The notes beneath the pieces are model-generated. The model searched no databases. It was not told the origin of the DNA and was given only the letters and a program-made list of their open reading frames with translations. A DNA stretch of 64,000 nt from Physcomitrium patens. Taxonomy: Eukaryota > Streptophyta > Bryopsida > Funariales > Funariaceae. The translations under genes were made by a program, and so were the position numbers. Shown here one piece after another: positions 1-11,121 of the stretch (position 1 is the stretch's first letter; every line of letters starts with the position of its first letter). The stretch is from assembly GCF_000002425.4 (NCBI RefSeq), contig NC_037265.1:6483948-6547947 (forward strand). The letters are read 5' to 3'.

Positions 1-99
1 TATTTTATCTTGGAAAAAATAACTACATCAATTACAAATTTTGGTGGTGCTTTCTCCCTTTCTTATATTCTTGGGTGAGCAAGCTTCAGAAAGAAGCTA

Positions 100-3000
100 T
101 CATCGAACCGACTTAAGTTTATGAGGATGTTGTTGATGAAACTCCAGTACCTTTTGTGACGCATTGGCGAGATTTTCAGCTGGCTCCCATGTTCGCTCAT
201 TAATGTTGTAGCCACACCAATGAACAAGATACTCCAACTTGTCCCACCTTCGCCGTGAATCCAGCATCTTTTTAACCTCATATTCCTCGTGGTTCTCTAT
301 CTCAATACTAGGTGGCAGACATTGCATTCTTCTAGGAAAAGACGACTTTCGATAAGGCTCCAACAGAGAAACATGAAAGACTGGATGTACATTCATAGAA
401 GCTGATAATTCCAGACGGTATGCCACTGGATTGACTTGCTTCTGGATGATAAATGGTTCTAATCTTCAATAGTCCAACTTATCACATGGTCGCTTGGTCT
501 TGATATTTTGTCAAAGAAGCCATGCTTTATCTCCAATTTTGAAAGTAGGTGCTTGATTCCGAAATCTATCTGCAGACGCCTTGTAGGATTCTTGAGCTTA
601 TTGTAATTGAAGCTTCAACGTATTTTGAAGCTCTGATAGTTGTTTCGCAAATCCTTCAGCTGTTGGATTGTTATTTGTTGACGGACTCAATAAATCAAGC
701 TTCGGATGATACCCATAGTTGGAAAAGAATGGTGTGTGTTGAGTCGACGCATGGAGGGTGTTGTTATATGCAAACTTGGCTAGCAGTAGATATGTGGTCC
801 AATCGTCTTGCTGATAGTTGATGCTGCATTGTAAATATTGTTCCAAGACTTAGTTCACCCATTCCGTTTGGCTGTCAGTTTGAAGATGAAAAGCTGAAGA
901 AAGCTTGATATCCACCTTCAATATCTCAAAGAGAGATCTCCAAAACTTTGATACGAAGTGGGTTCCTCGATCTGATATGATATCATCTGGTAGTCCATGA
1001 TATCGATACACATTATCGAGAAAGAGCCTTGCTATGACTTCATTAGACGATGTCTTCTTGCAAGGGACAAAGTGCGCCATCTTTGTAAGCTGATCTACCA
1101 CGACAAAGATGCTATCAAGTGAGTTTGATGATGGCAGGTCCATGATGAAGTCCATGGAAATTGAAGACCATGGTCGACGTGGAATCGGCAATGGCTGTAG
1201 GAGTCCATAAAGACGATGCAGAGGATTCTTGGATTTTAAACAGATGTCGCAGGAGAGGACAAAATATTTCAAATCCTTCTACATTTGGGATCACCAAAAA
1301 TCTCGAGAAATAAGCTCCAAGGTCTTATTGAATCCAAAATATCTCGCAGCTGGAAAATCGTGGCGAGATTGAAGAACTCGGAGTCGTGCTAGTCTTTTTG
1401 GAATATATAACCGCTCCTCAAAGTATAAAAGATCTCCCTCCACCTTGAACTTGTCGTCATTGGCACGCTGCTTAATATCAATGGCTATTGAATCTTCAAT
1501 AGTCACGGCACGTACCTGATTCAGGAAGTTAGCATGAATTGGCACAATAGTAATGCAAAGCTGAAATTATTCTAGCTTCAATAACGTCGTACATTGTTGA
1601 TCAAACGCTGCTTCTCCAGCCTTTGACACAAGATACGATCTCTTTGATAAGGCATCAGATAGTCCTTGCTGCTTTCTAGGTCGATAAGTGATAACAAAAT
1701 CAAACCTAGATAGCAACATATTCTATTGAGCTTGACGTCGATTTAGAACTCGAGTCGACATAAAATACTCCAAATTCTTGTGATCTGTGTATATGGTCAC
1801 TGGGTATGCAGCTCCTTCAAGAAAGTGACGCCATTCTTGGAAAGAATCCACTATAGCAAGAAGTTCCTTATCGTAGATCTCATAATTGATTTCAGCAGCA
1901 GAGAACTTTCGAGAATAGAATGCAACCAGATGGAGCTTCTTTCTTCTCCCATTTGTGAAAGTAGAGCTCCCAAAATAAAATCAGAAGCATCAGTTTCTAA
2001 ATAAAAGGCCTTTGTAAAGTTTGGATGTACCAAGATTGGAACCGTAGTAAATGCGGTCTCCAGGTCTTGAAATGCCTTCTCCGCTAGAGGTCCCCATTCC
2101 AGCTTATCTTTGAATGTGAATCGAGTGAGAGGAGCAGCAACTTGAGAATAATTCTTGATGAAGATCTGATAGAAGTTGGCAAAACCAAAAAAACATTGTA
2201 CATCTCTAACCGTCTTTGGAACCTCCCAAGACACGATTTCTTCCACCTTCTTGGGGTCCATCTTCAAGCCTTCCATAGTCACAACGAACCCCAAAAACTC
2301 CATCTCTATTTAGTGAAATAAACACTTCTCTAACTTGGTATATAGTCCTCGCTCGCGTAGTTTCTCTAAGACCAAACAAACATGCTTTTCATGCTCTTCT
2401 TTGTCTTTGGAGAATATCAAATGTCATCCAAATAGATGACAACAAAATCGTCAAGGTGCTCTCGAAAAATATCATTCATTATATGTTGAAAGACCGCTGG
2501 AGCATTGATAAGACCAAAGGGCATGATATTATACTCAAAATGGCCATACCTTGTACGAAACGCTGTCTTCTACTCATCTCCTTCCTTAATTCGTACGAGG
2601 TTGTAAGCTCTCCTTAGATCAATTTTTGTAAAGATCCTTGCATGTTCAAGTTATTCTAAGAGATCAGAAATCAAGGGTAACGGGTAACGATTCTTCTTTG
2701 TTACCTTGTTGAGGCCTCGATAGTCCACGCACATCCGCAACGAGCCATCTTTCTTCTTCACAAATAAGATGGGTGCTCTAGCTGACGATTTTGAATGACG
2801 GATGAAGTTCTTGGCTAGATTCTCATCGATGTACTTCCACAACTCTGCCAACTCCGTTTGTGATAGATTGTAGATTGGGCCAAAAGGCGGTTATGCTCCT
2901 TCCTGCAAGTCTATGGCGCAATCATATGGTCGGTGTTCTGATAGCATGTCGGCATTCTTCTTTTGAAATACGTCTTTAAAATCCTTATATTGCTCAGGTA

Positions 3001-3560
3001 TACTTGCTGTCGAGATCTTCTCCTCAGTAGTTGAAGCCGCATAAATGACAAACAGTGTGCCTTCCTTGGACGATCTTATAAACGCTCTTGCTCCAATGAA
3101 TAAGGATTTCTCTATTCGGGATTTTCTACTAGGCTTGCTCTTGAGTAGTTTTTTGGGAAAGGCCATCTTCCGCAACCTCCAATGGATTATGCTTTTTCAA
3201 CCAGGAAAGACCAAGAATAATATGATTTGATGTGGTTCTAATAATATTGAAAATAATATGACTACTATGGCCCTTAAAAGTCACTTCTATAGGTTTTGAT
3301 TCATAGGTGACTCTACCAGACAATAAAAGTCGCCCATCTATGACCTCAATGTGAACAAGTTTGGATTTTTGTACTAAAGGGATCTTATGACGCTTCACAA
3401 ATTCTTCGTCTAAAAAACAAGCAGATGCTTCTGAATCTAATAATGCTAAGGTTCTCAATTTTTGAGGGCCAATAAGCAAAGGGATTATAAAGCAAAGGAC
3501 AAGTTGAGCGAAAAGAAAGGAACCTGGTTGTTGTTGTGATATTTCACTGTCTAGCCGCAC
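100..3560 (-). pseudogene. Element A pol (PR-RT-RH-IN-chromodomain), broken
   Basis: Pieces in order on the minus strand. Protease at 3129-3560 has LLDSEASACF, so the catalytic D-S-G is D-S-E. RT includes [20 protein letters not shown] near 2651-2851. RNase H includes [18 protein letters not shown] near 1851-2303. Integrase at 850-1545 has a CDIC zinc-finger half, SMDFIMDLPSS and DRGTHFVSKFW. The C-terminal part at 100-426 has HPVFHVSLLEPY followed by a chromodomain (EYLVHWCGYNINERTWEP). Unlike B and C, the Trp before the chromodomain core is an intact TGG. Chromodomains of this type steer integration by binding modified histones; that is family knowledge. Several frame breaks make a functional protein impossible. 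Confidence 0.88.
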
Positions 3561-3599
3561 GGTTCCTATTGTGGCTAAGCATCCTCATTTTTCTGAACA

Positions 3600-4428
3600 A
3601 ATGCGCCCCTAGTCCTGACAATACGTCGATTTTGCTACTTGGGGCAGTTTTCAACTTTGTGGCCTTCTTCACCCCAATACAAGCATAGACCTTCCTCCAT
3701 ACGCCGCTTTTTTTCTTCTAGAGTAAGGGATTTGACACGTACCACATCAATTTGCATGTCTTCTACCTCTGAATGTGAATTCACGCTGCTTGCCGACATA
3801 ATAGGGGCATGATAAACCGTATGTTGTCTTCAACGTTAGTCTTGATAGCATTGGAATAGGCAGTTATCGCACTTCAGATCTTGGCTAATAGCTTCATTGA
3901 GCGTTTGTGGATCAGGAAGAGTTAATAGCAAATCCTTTACATCGTCCCTTAAATCCCAATAAAATTGACTCATCAATGCTTCTTCATCCCAATTGATGTC
4001 GCATGCTAATTGCCTGAAGTCCGATGCATAGACTGATGTAGAGCGCATCCCTTGTCGTAGTGATCGGATCTTTGTTATAGCCCATCGAACCTTGTCATAT
4101 TCACCAAATACTTTCACAAATGCCTCCAAAAAGGTTTCAAAGTTGTTTAGTATGGATGATCGTTTCTCAAACAAAGGACCAAACTATGATAGAGCTTGCC
4201 CTATAAGTAAGGTTCCAACAAGCCCAACAAGTGACTCCTCCGTTGGATAGCATTCGGGCTGTAAAACTGTTATCAACCTGATTTAGTTGACGAATCCTTG
4301 AAACTTGGAACGCGTACTATCGAACTTGTCCGGAAGGCTAACTCGGGACTCCTTATGTTGTAGAACCAGCGATGCTTGTCGAACGTGAGGCAAAGTTTTT
4401 TCTCCAAGTACAGAAGTTTGACGCTGGT
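3600..4428 (-). pseudogene. Element A gag, 5'-truncated
   Basis: Capsid-like gag aligned with B gag: SLPDKFDSTRSKFQGFVN near 4283-4335, then EKRSSILNNFETFLEAFVKVFGEY and a downstream helical region (3836-4174). A zinc-knuckle remnant lies near 3641-3690 and reads CLYWGEEGHKVENC: the second Cys of the C-x2-C-x4-H-x4-C motif has become Trp. The N-terminus is replaced at 4428/4429 by the LTR of B, so the first part of gag and the primer site are absent. Confidence 0.8.
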
Positions 4429-4989
4429 TGTCAAGGACAAGAACTCGATGAAAAAATAATTCAGACAAGTGAGTCTTCACTCAAAGAGAGGTAACAAAAT
4501 ATATATAAACAAGTATATATATTGAAAGAAAAAGTGGAATGGCTATTGCCAAAAGACAAGAAAATTAAAGACCCTTGAAATTAGACTAGAAGCAAGAAAG
4601 GAGTTGACAAGAGTGAAGAAGCCTTCACTCTTGTCTCTATATATACTCTCTAACTAGGGGCTACGTGGCGACGTTCTATAGGACCTCCAATATGTGTTGA
4701 CTTTGTAGGGCACATGCCTTCACTTACAAGGCAAGTTTTTCTACGTGTGGGCCACATAGTTAGCTTGATCTTGAAGCTAACAACATGTGTGGCACATGGC
4801 CAACTTATTGACCATGTTTCTAATCCAAAAAGTCAATTAAAGACACCTATGAAGTCAAAGCAGCATCTAGGAAGTTTCTAGAGAGCTTTCATATTAAATA
4901 TTATAAAATTAACTTATTTTTACCTATTTTTACTTACTTCTATCTATCTCTATATGTAATTATTAGCTTACATGATTATGGCCGTGACA
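4429..4989 (-). repeat. 3' LTR of element B (chromovirus family)
   Basis: 561 bp, starting TGTCACGG and ending CCTTGACA on the minus strand. The same sequence recurs truncated at 10252-10451 (5' LTR of B) and on the plus strand at 56303-56842 (3' LTR of C). It carries a TATATATAG box near 4656-4664 with a decayed G-box (CTACGTGGC) beside it. The PPT of B abuts it at 4990. On the other side A gag follows directly with no primer site, so it belongs to B only. Confidence 0.9.
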
Positions 4990-5004
4990 GTACCTCCCTT
5001 CTAG
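4990..5004 (-). other. Polypurine tract of element B
   Basis: On the minus strand CTAGAAGGGAGGTAC runs directly into the LTR start TGTCACGG. The equivalent tract in element C is at 56289-56302. This is the expected plus-strand primer for reverse transcription and fixes the internal edge of the 3' LTR. Confidence 0.75.
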
Positions 5005-5029
5005 GGACGAGTTCCACGAGGAGCGGTCA

Positions 5030-5452
5030 TCATATGTTGAGGAAATCTATAATGCGACAAATTATATTCGCCACATACTTTGATCTCTGTTCTCTTCGAA
5101 GATGATTTATAGGGCCTTTCAACCATCGGTAGTGTCCCATACCAGGGCGGAAAGACCACCCAGTTATTTGATCATTGTTGAGGCCTTCGTAACTTCCTTC
5201 GAATAGAATATTTGGAACACCATCAGGAGTTGTTCCTACCTCTAGTAAAATCACCAAACATCCGGAGTCCCTTCTCAAATCGTGATACCAAATGCATTGT
5301 ATCTCACCATCTATTTGAGGAAGAACATGTCGTTCTTGAAGATCTTCATCTCGATTGCGTCGTCTTGAAGGTTGTGACAATCGTAATGTCTCGTCCGACA
5401 GGTCAACAAATGAAGGCTCTTGAGTTGAATTCATTCGTTGTTGGTTCTCCAT
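5030..5452 (-). CDS. Extra 3' ORF (140 aa) of chromovirus B, unknown function
   Basis: Uninterrupted 140-codon ORF with a real ATG, starting 94 nt after the pol stop (5547-5549) and ending about 25 bp before the polypurine tract, so it is the last sense-strand ORF before the 3' LTR. I do not recognise the family. Visible features: a polar N-terminus, an Arg-rich patch (PSRRRNRDED), then a compact, aromatic-rich core with HVLPQIDGEI, WYHDLRRDSGCLVILLEVG and ITGWSFRPGMGHYRWLKGP, and a basic end (LRREQRSKYVANI). No membrane segment, signal peptide or zinc ligands. Element C has the same ORF in the same place with the same 94-nt spacing, about 85% identical over the conserved 107 residues. Most differences look conservative, suggesting it was a functional accessory gene. 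It could encode an accessory or RNA/DNA-binding protein, but nothing here proves a role. Confidence 0.75.
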   Translation of the reverse strand: MENQQRMNSTQEPSFVDLSDETLRLSQPSRRRNRDEDLQERHVLPQIDGEIQCIWYHDLRRDSGCLVILLEVGTTPDGVPNILFEGSYEGLNNDQITGWSFRPGMGHYRWLKGPINHLRREQRSKYVANIICRIIDFLNI

Positions 5453-5546
5453 CTCTTGAGCACCACTACTACAACGAAGCTACGAACAAGAATTGAAAGT
5501 AGAATGTTATCTTGCCTAGATGTTGTTTCTTTTATAAAAAAAGTTT

Positions 5547-8500
5547 TCATCTTGATTTTGATGGATGTCGTCGATGAAAAGCCTCTACCGCCTTTGCTGC
5601 ATTTGCAAGATTCTTTATTAGCTCCCATGTGCGTTCACTAATACCATATCCGCGCCAAAGGACAAGATATTCTAATTTATTTCAGCATCCCCTTGAATCT
5701 AAGACTTCTTCTACTTCAAAATCTTCATTATTGTCCACTTCTACAGGAGGAGGTAGAGCTTGTCATCTTCTTGGTATATCCACTATCTTGTATGGTTCAA
5801 GAAGAGACAAATGGAATACTGGATGAATTTTCATTGACTCCGGTAGATGTAAACGATATGCAACTAGATTGATTTGTGCAAAAATAGAAAATGGTCCAAG
5901 CCTTCAATAGTTCAACTTGTCACAAGGACGAGTGGTCTTGATATTGCGACGAAGTAGCCATACCTTATCACCCAAAATAAATGATGGTTGTTCCTTTCAA
6001 TAGACAACCGCATTGGCCTTTTGTTGTTTTTGAGCCTCTTTTAACTACGCCTTCATCGTTGTATGTAGCTTTGATAAATGAATTGCCAAATCTTTCGCAG
6101 CAGGATTATCAACTTTTGAAAAGTCAAAAGTATCAAGTCGTGGATGATAACCATAATTAGCAAAGAAAGGTGTTTATTTTGTAGAAGAGTGTATCGTGTT
6201 ATTGTAAGCAAACTCTGCCAATGACAAAAGAGTTTTCCAAACATCTTGTTGGTAATTAATGGTGCATCTTAAATATTGCTCCAAAACTTGATTAACACAC
6301 TCCATTTGTCCATCAGTTTGAGGATGGAATGCCATAGTTTTATATCCACTTTAAGCATCTTGAAAAGAGTACGCCAAAATCTTGATACAAATTGAGTTCC
6401 CCAATCTGATGTAATATCCTTGGATAATCCATGATAGCGATAGATATTGTCAAGAAAGAGCTTAGCTGTTTCTTCACCTATGATAGTTTTTGTACATGGT
6501 ACAAAATGTGCCATCTTGATAAAACGATCTACTATCATGAATATAGAGTCATAAGAACCTGAGATTGGAAGATCCATAATGAAGTCCATAGAAACAGAAG
6601 ACCATGGTTGTTCTGGAATGGATAATGGCTGAAGAAGTCCAAAAGGTCGATGACGAGGAGTTTTTGATCTTGAGCAAATATCACATGATTGTACAAAATC
6701 TTTAACTGCCTTCCACATTTGAGGCCACCAGAAATCCCTAGATATCAGCTCCAAAGTCTTATTATATCCAAAATGTCCTGCTGCTAGGAAGTCGTGACGA
6801 CCTTAAAGAACACGTAAATGTGCTTCTCCTTCTAGAACATATAGGCGTCCTTCGAAATAGAGTAGGTTGTTCTAGAATTCAAATTTAGATGGATCATGAG
6901 ATTTAGAAGAATTGTTCTTGATATCATGAACAAGAGGGTCTGAAGACATACTTAACTGGACTTGCTTAAGGAAAGTTAAATCAACAGTCAATGTTGATTT
7001 TATTGCTCGGAGATGAAATTGTTTCGGCTTCAAGAGAACCGTTCTTTGTTGCTCAAAAGCTGCATCTCTTTCTTTTGGTACAAGATAAGAATGTCTAGAC
7101 AAGACATCAGATAAACCTTGATGTTTTTTTGATCAATAAGTGATGATGAACTCGAATCTTGATAAAGACATGCTCCAACGAGCTTGGTGATGATTTAATA
7201 AGTGTGCTGACATAAAATACTCAAGGTTTTTATGATCCGTATACACGGTGATTGAATTAGAAGCACCTTCTAGATAATGATGCCATTCTTGAAAAGAATC
7301 CACAATTGCAAGAAGTTCTTTGTCGTGGATCTCATAATTGATTTCTGCTACTGAGAATTTTCTTGAATGAAAGGCTACTGGATGAAGTTTATCATCTGTT
7401 CCCATTTGTGATAAAACTGCACCCAGAGCAAAGTCTGATGCATCTGTTTCCATAAAGAATGCTTTGGAAAAATCAACACGATACAAGATTGGTGCAGAAA
7501 CAAACACTGTCTTCAAAGATTCAAAAGCAACCTCGTCTTCTTGATTCCATTGGAGTTTGTCTTTACAAGTCAAACGTGTAAGTGGAGCTGCAACTCGAGA
7601 GAAGTCTTTGATGAAGATCCGATAGTAGTTGGCAAATCCCAAAAAACATTGGACATCTCTTACCGTTTTTGAGATCTTCCAGTCTATAATAGTTTGAACT
7701 TTCTTAGGATCCATCATAAGTCTATCATTTGAAATGATGTAAACTAAGAAATCGACTTGAGTAGTGTGAAATATACACTTTTCTATCTTGGCATAGAGTC
7801 TTGCATCTCTTAATTTTAGTAACATATGATGAACATGAAGTTCATGTTCTTCTGGATTCTTAGAATAGATCAAGATGTCGTCTAGATAACATACCACAAA
7901 ATCGTCCAAAAACTCTTGAAAAACATCATTCATTAGATGTTGAAAAGCTATTGGTATATTTGTAAGTCCAAAAGGCATGACGTTGTATTCAAAATATCCA
8001 TACCTAGTTCGAAACGTAGTCTTCCATTTATCTCTTTCTTTAATGCGTACTAGATTGTATGCTCCCCGAAGATCTATTTTTGTATAGATCTTAGCTTGAT
8101 TCAGCTGATCAAGAAGTCCGGATATTAAAGGTGGCAGATACCTGTTTTTGATGGTAATCTTATTGAGCCCTTGATAATCAACACACATCCACAATGATCC
8201 ATCTTTTTTCTTCACAAATAGAATTGGAGCTCCTGCCGGAGATTTAGAATAGCGTATGAAATTCTTGGCTAGATTTTCTTCAATATACTCCTTGAATTTA
8301 GCCAACTCATTTTGTGATAAACTATAGATTGGTCGGAATGGCGGTTGTGCTCCTTCTTGAAGGTCAATTGAGCAATCATAGGGACGATGTTTCGGGAGTG
8401 TATCTGCATTTTTTTTTTCAAATACATCTTGAAATTCTCGATATTGGCTTGGAATGCCACTTGAAGTCTTTTCACTAGTAGGAACGGGTGTAGCATAAAT

Positions 8501-9030
8501 AATGTATGGTGATTCTTTCATAGCAGCATGCAAGAAAGCTTTTGCACCTATAAATACGAGTTTAATTGAACTGGACTTATGACTCTCTACTTGCTTAACT
8601 ACACTGTTAGTTATACTTTTAGAGAAAGTGAGAGTTCAGAAAATCCAGTCTATTTGAGGGTTGTATTTTTCTAACCACGATAAACCTAAAATGATTGGAT
8701 TAGATGGAGATCTAATGATATTAAATACTACAAAACTATTATGACCATTGATTATTACTTTTATACGAAGGGTTTTGTGAGTAATATCTCTAGAAGACAA
8801 TGGACAACTATCTATGACTTCTACATGAACAGGTTTAGTTTTCTTTACTAAAGATATGTTATGTCTTTTAGTAAATTCTTCATCTAAAAAATACGCTGAG
8901 GCTCTAAATCTAACAAGGCAGAGACTTTGTAATATTTAGGTCCTAAAATAACATTTAATGTAAAACAAGGAGAGGGCTCTGAGGAGAGAATAGGACCTTT
9001 ATTAGAAGTTGTGCAAGGTTCCAGCCGCAC
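5547..9030 (-). pseudogene. Element B pol (PR-RT-RH-IN-chromodomain), broken
   Basis: Protease at about 8560-9000 is degraded. RT and RNase H share one long open stretch (7133-8533, 466 codons, nominal start TTG, so not a true start). It has [15 protein letters not shown], the YLDD catalytic motif and METDASDFALGAVLSQMG. The stretch ends at TGA where C reads an Arg codon. Integrase at 6269-6754 has CDICSRSKTPRHRP, SMDFIMDLP and DWGTQFVSRFW (an Arg next to the second catalytic Asp is Trp). The C-terminal part has SMKIHPVFHLSLLEPY. The chromodomain at about 5547-5690 is preceded by an in-frame TGA at 5682-5684 where A has Trp; C has the identical stop. Pol ends at 5547-5549. Confidence 0.88.
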
Positions 9031-9035
9031 GGTCC

Positions 9036-10009
9036 CTATTGTAGCTCGACAAACTCGTTTTTCGACATATTATCTTCTTTTACAGTCATACTCCTCATTT
9101 TGTGATTGCGTCGTTTCTTTGGACAATGTTGAGCAATGTGCTTTGGTTCTCCACAATATAAACATAATCCTTCTTGACGACGACGAGTCTTTTCTTGCTC
9201 AATAAGAGGTTTGAAACGTACTGCATCAATTTGCATATCCTTTCCGAATATATGTGTTGAAGAGGTGTTGGTGTTGCCATTGAATTATAGTAATGTTGAG
9301 GTCCACTTGTACGGTTCTCAGATCAAAATTTAAAAAGACGATTGTCGCACTTCACAGCAAAGTCAATTGCTTGATTTAATGTTTGAGGATCAGGTAAGTT
9401 GAGCATTAATTTTTTTACCTCATATTGTAATCCGTAGAAAAATTGGCTAATAAGTGCAGCATCATCCCACTTGATATCAGTTGCAAGTTGTCAAAATTGT
9501 GAAGCATATAACGTTATTGATCGATTACCTTATCGTAAAATACGAATCTTATTGGTTGCAACACGAATGGCATCACGTTCTCCATACATGGATCAAAACT
9601 CTGCCAAAAAAGCCTCTAGATTATCCAATATTGGATCTCATCGTTCAAAAAAAGATGAAAACCACGATAGTGCCGAACCTGAAAGAAGCATACCAATGAA
9701 TCTAACTTGTGATCCTGGAGTTGGATAGCTTTGAGGTCGAAGTTCAATCACAAGTTGCACTAGATTGATAAATCCTCGAAACTTGGATCTGGTGCCATCA
9801 AACTTCTCGGATAGGGCAATTCTTGGTTCTCTAACATTTGAAGGGCGTTCCACCATAGGAAAAAAGACATGGTTTGGTGCAGATGTTGAAGCAACTCCAA
9901 CAATTTCTATATCTTCACTTCCTCCCAATCTTGTTGCTCCTTGTGGTGGTAAATTGAGTTGATGCATTGTAAGCATTAACTCCCTCAATTGCTCTTGCAT
10001 TTGTGCCAT
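9036..10009 (-). pseudogene. Element B gag, broken
   Basis: N-terminal part (9638-10009) is open and contains a helical start (QMQEQLRELMLTMHQL), a capsid-like segment with SEKFDGTRSKFRGFINLV and MLLSGSALSWFSSFFER. The frame then breaks, continues with CDNRLFKF, and ends in an intact zinc knuckle (CLYCGEPKHIAQHC, about 9110-9150) followed by KKRRNHK. A separate gag and pol is suggested by the stop after the knuckle, but decay prevents certainty. The interval 10010-10251 between gag and LTR holds the 5' UTR; I see no standard tRNA 3'-end complement next to the LTR. Confidence 0.82.
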
Positions 10010-10251
10010 TGCACTCTACATTTCAAGAAGTTCTGTCATGATAACACTTAGAAGAGAGAAGATGTCTAATATCGATCAAGACAAATAGAAGAGAGGACTT
10101 GCGGACAAAGAAAATACTAAGGACAATATCAGTTTAGAAGAGGGTAATCCGCAACTTCTAATACGCTTATATCTTACCAAGAAAAAGGGATAATCCACTC
10201 TTAATCAAGATTAAACAAAGCTCTAATATTGTAGGTGTACTCTTGTCAATC

Positions 10252-10451
10252 TGTCAAGGACAAGAACTTGATGAAAAAATAATTCAGACAAGTGAGCCTT
10301 CACTCAAAGAGAGGTAACAAAATATATATAAACAAGTATATATATTAAAAGATAAAGTGGAATGGCTATTGCCAAAAGACAAGAAAATTAAAGACCCTTG
10401 AAACTAGACTAGAAGCAAGAAAGGAGTTGACAAGAGTGAAGAAGCCTTCAC
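10252..10451 (-). repeat. Truncated 5' LTR of element B
   Basis: Starts with the terminal TGTCAAGG and matches 4429-4628 closely (shared AACAAGTATATATATT and GCAAGAAAGGAGTTGACAAG). Homology stops at GAAGCCTTCAC, and the outer ~360 bp of the LTR are replaced by copia sequence. The break marks a deletion or later rearrangement. Confidence 0.88.
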
Positions 10452-10583
10452 ACTCAATGATCTTAAAAAACATCCATCCATGTCAAATTAAACTTTAAAA
10501 CCTTCCATTACAAGTTTACTCACCGAAAGTAGGTTTTGATTCATCTTAGGTACATGAAGGACATTTTTCAGTGTGATCCTAAT
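10452..10583 (-). pseudogene. Copia protease/GAG-pre-integrase scrap
   Basis: Reverse-strand match to copia E around 62700-62840: GGTACATGAAGG and ACTCACCGAAAGTAGG encode a degraded 'LHVPKM..NLLSVSKLV' segment. It begins abruptly where the chromovirus LTR ends and is cut at 10584 by a copia LTR. Confidence 0.7.
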
Positions 10584-10884
10584 TGAAGAAAATAAGTCTA
10601 AAAGCTACAAATACTTAGCATCAGCAAGGATTGTAGTCTAAGCAAAGTATGGAGAAAGATTATTCTTACTTCCAAAACTCTTTACTTATAGCTGGTGGTT
10701 TGTTCATCAATGAGGCAACTTCCATCCTTTTGATATTACATCCATTTCTACCTCATCCAACTAAATCCTTGATGCCACCACAATAACTTATTTTAACTCT
10801 TTGCTATCTTTTTACTATTAGCAAACAAACTATGCTTAATCTCTATGTGGTTATAACTAAGCAAGTACTTGTTGATCTTCAATA
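10584..10884 (-). repeat. Copia 3' LTR
   Basis: Begins TGAAGAAAATAAG and ends TCAATA next to CTCCCACTTTGCTAATAG, the reverse complement of the copia polypurine tract. It contains the family landmark CTTAGCATCAGCAAGGATTG shared with the LTRs at 21221, 40315 and 58483. Terminal CA has decayed to TA. Confidence 0.75.
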
Positions 10885-11121
10885 CTCCCACTTTGCTAAT
10901 AGTCAAAAGGCTTTTAATCCTAATCTCTTAATCAAGTCATGATGTCTATCCTTCATTAATGCTTTGGTAAGTACATCAACAAGCATGTCATTTGTAGTAC
11001 AATACTTCATACTTATTAACCATCTTCAATCTTCTCTTGTATGAAATGATGTTGAACATCAATGTACTTGGTCTTTGAGTGACCTTCTAAAGATAGATAT
11101 ATATATGGATCTAAAACCTAT
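10885..11121 (-). pseudogene. Copia pol 3' end and primer-site remnant
   Basis: 10885-10905 is the polypurine tract. 10910-11090 is the reverse complement of the copia RNase H C-terminus (TGTACTTGGTCTTTGAGTGA corresponds to the HHARTKHID region of E). At 11104-11121 the sequence ATGGATCTAAAACCTATT resembles the primer-site block seen beside other copia LTRs here, so two copia scraps are joined. Confidence 0.65.

Larger units (their letters stand above)
1..4428 (-). mobile_element. Element A: Ty3/gypsy chromovirus, partial
   Basis: Decayed chromodomain Ty3/gypsy element read right to left: gag, protease, RT, RNase H, integrase, chromodomain. Its left end lies outside the window. At 4428 its gag is cut by the 3' LTR of element B, a member of the same family, so A's own primer site, 5' UTR and gag start are missing here. 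Protein fragments align along their length with B and C but are more diverged. Reading frame is lost at several places, so it is a dead copy and the oldest of the three. Confidence 0.9.
4429..10451 (-). mobile_element. Element B: chromovirus with extra 3' ORF
   Basis: Minus-strand Ty3/gypsy chromovirus. From right to left: truncated 5' LTR (10252-10451), 5' UTR (10010-10251), gag, PR, RT, RNase H, IN, chromodomain, a separate 140-aa ORF, a purine-rich tract (4990-5004), 3' LTR (4429-4989). It is inserted in the gag of element A, a member of its own family. Its right end is lost: the 5' LTR stops at 10451 and continues as copia sequence, so the insertion cannot be verified by matching target duplications. 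Confidence 0.9.

Noticed and set aside
4429-4989. Shared LTR joining A and B as a tandem array made by LTR recombination
   Set aside because: A lacks a primer site, leader and gag start next to this LTR. A shared LTR would keep them, so insertion of B into A gag fits better.
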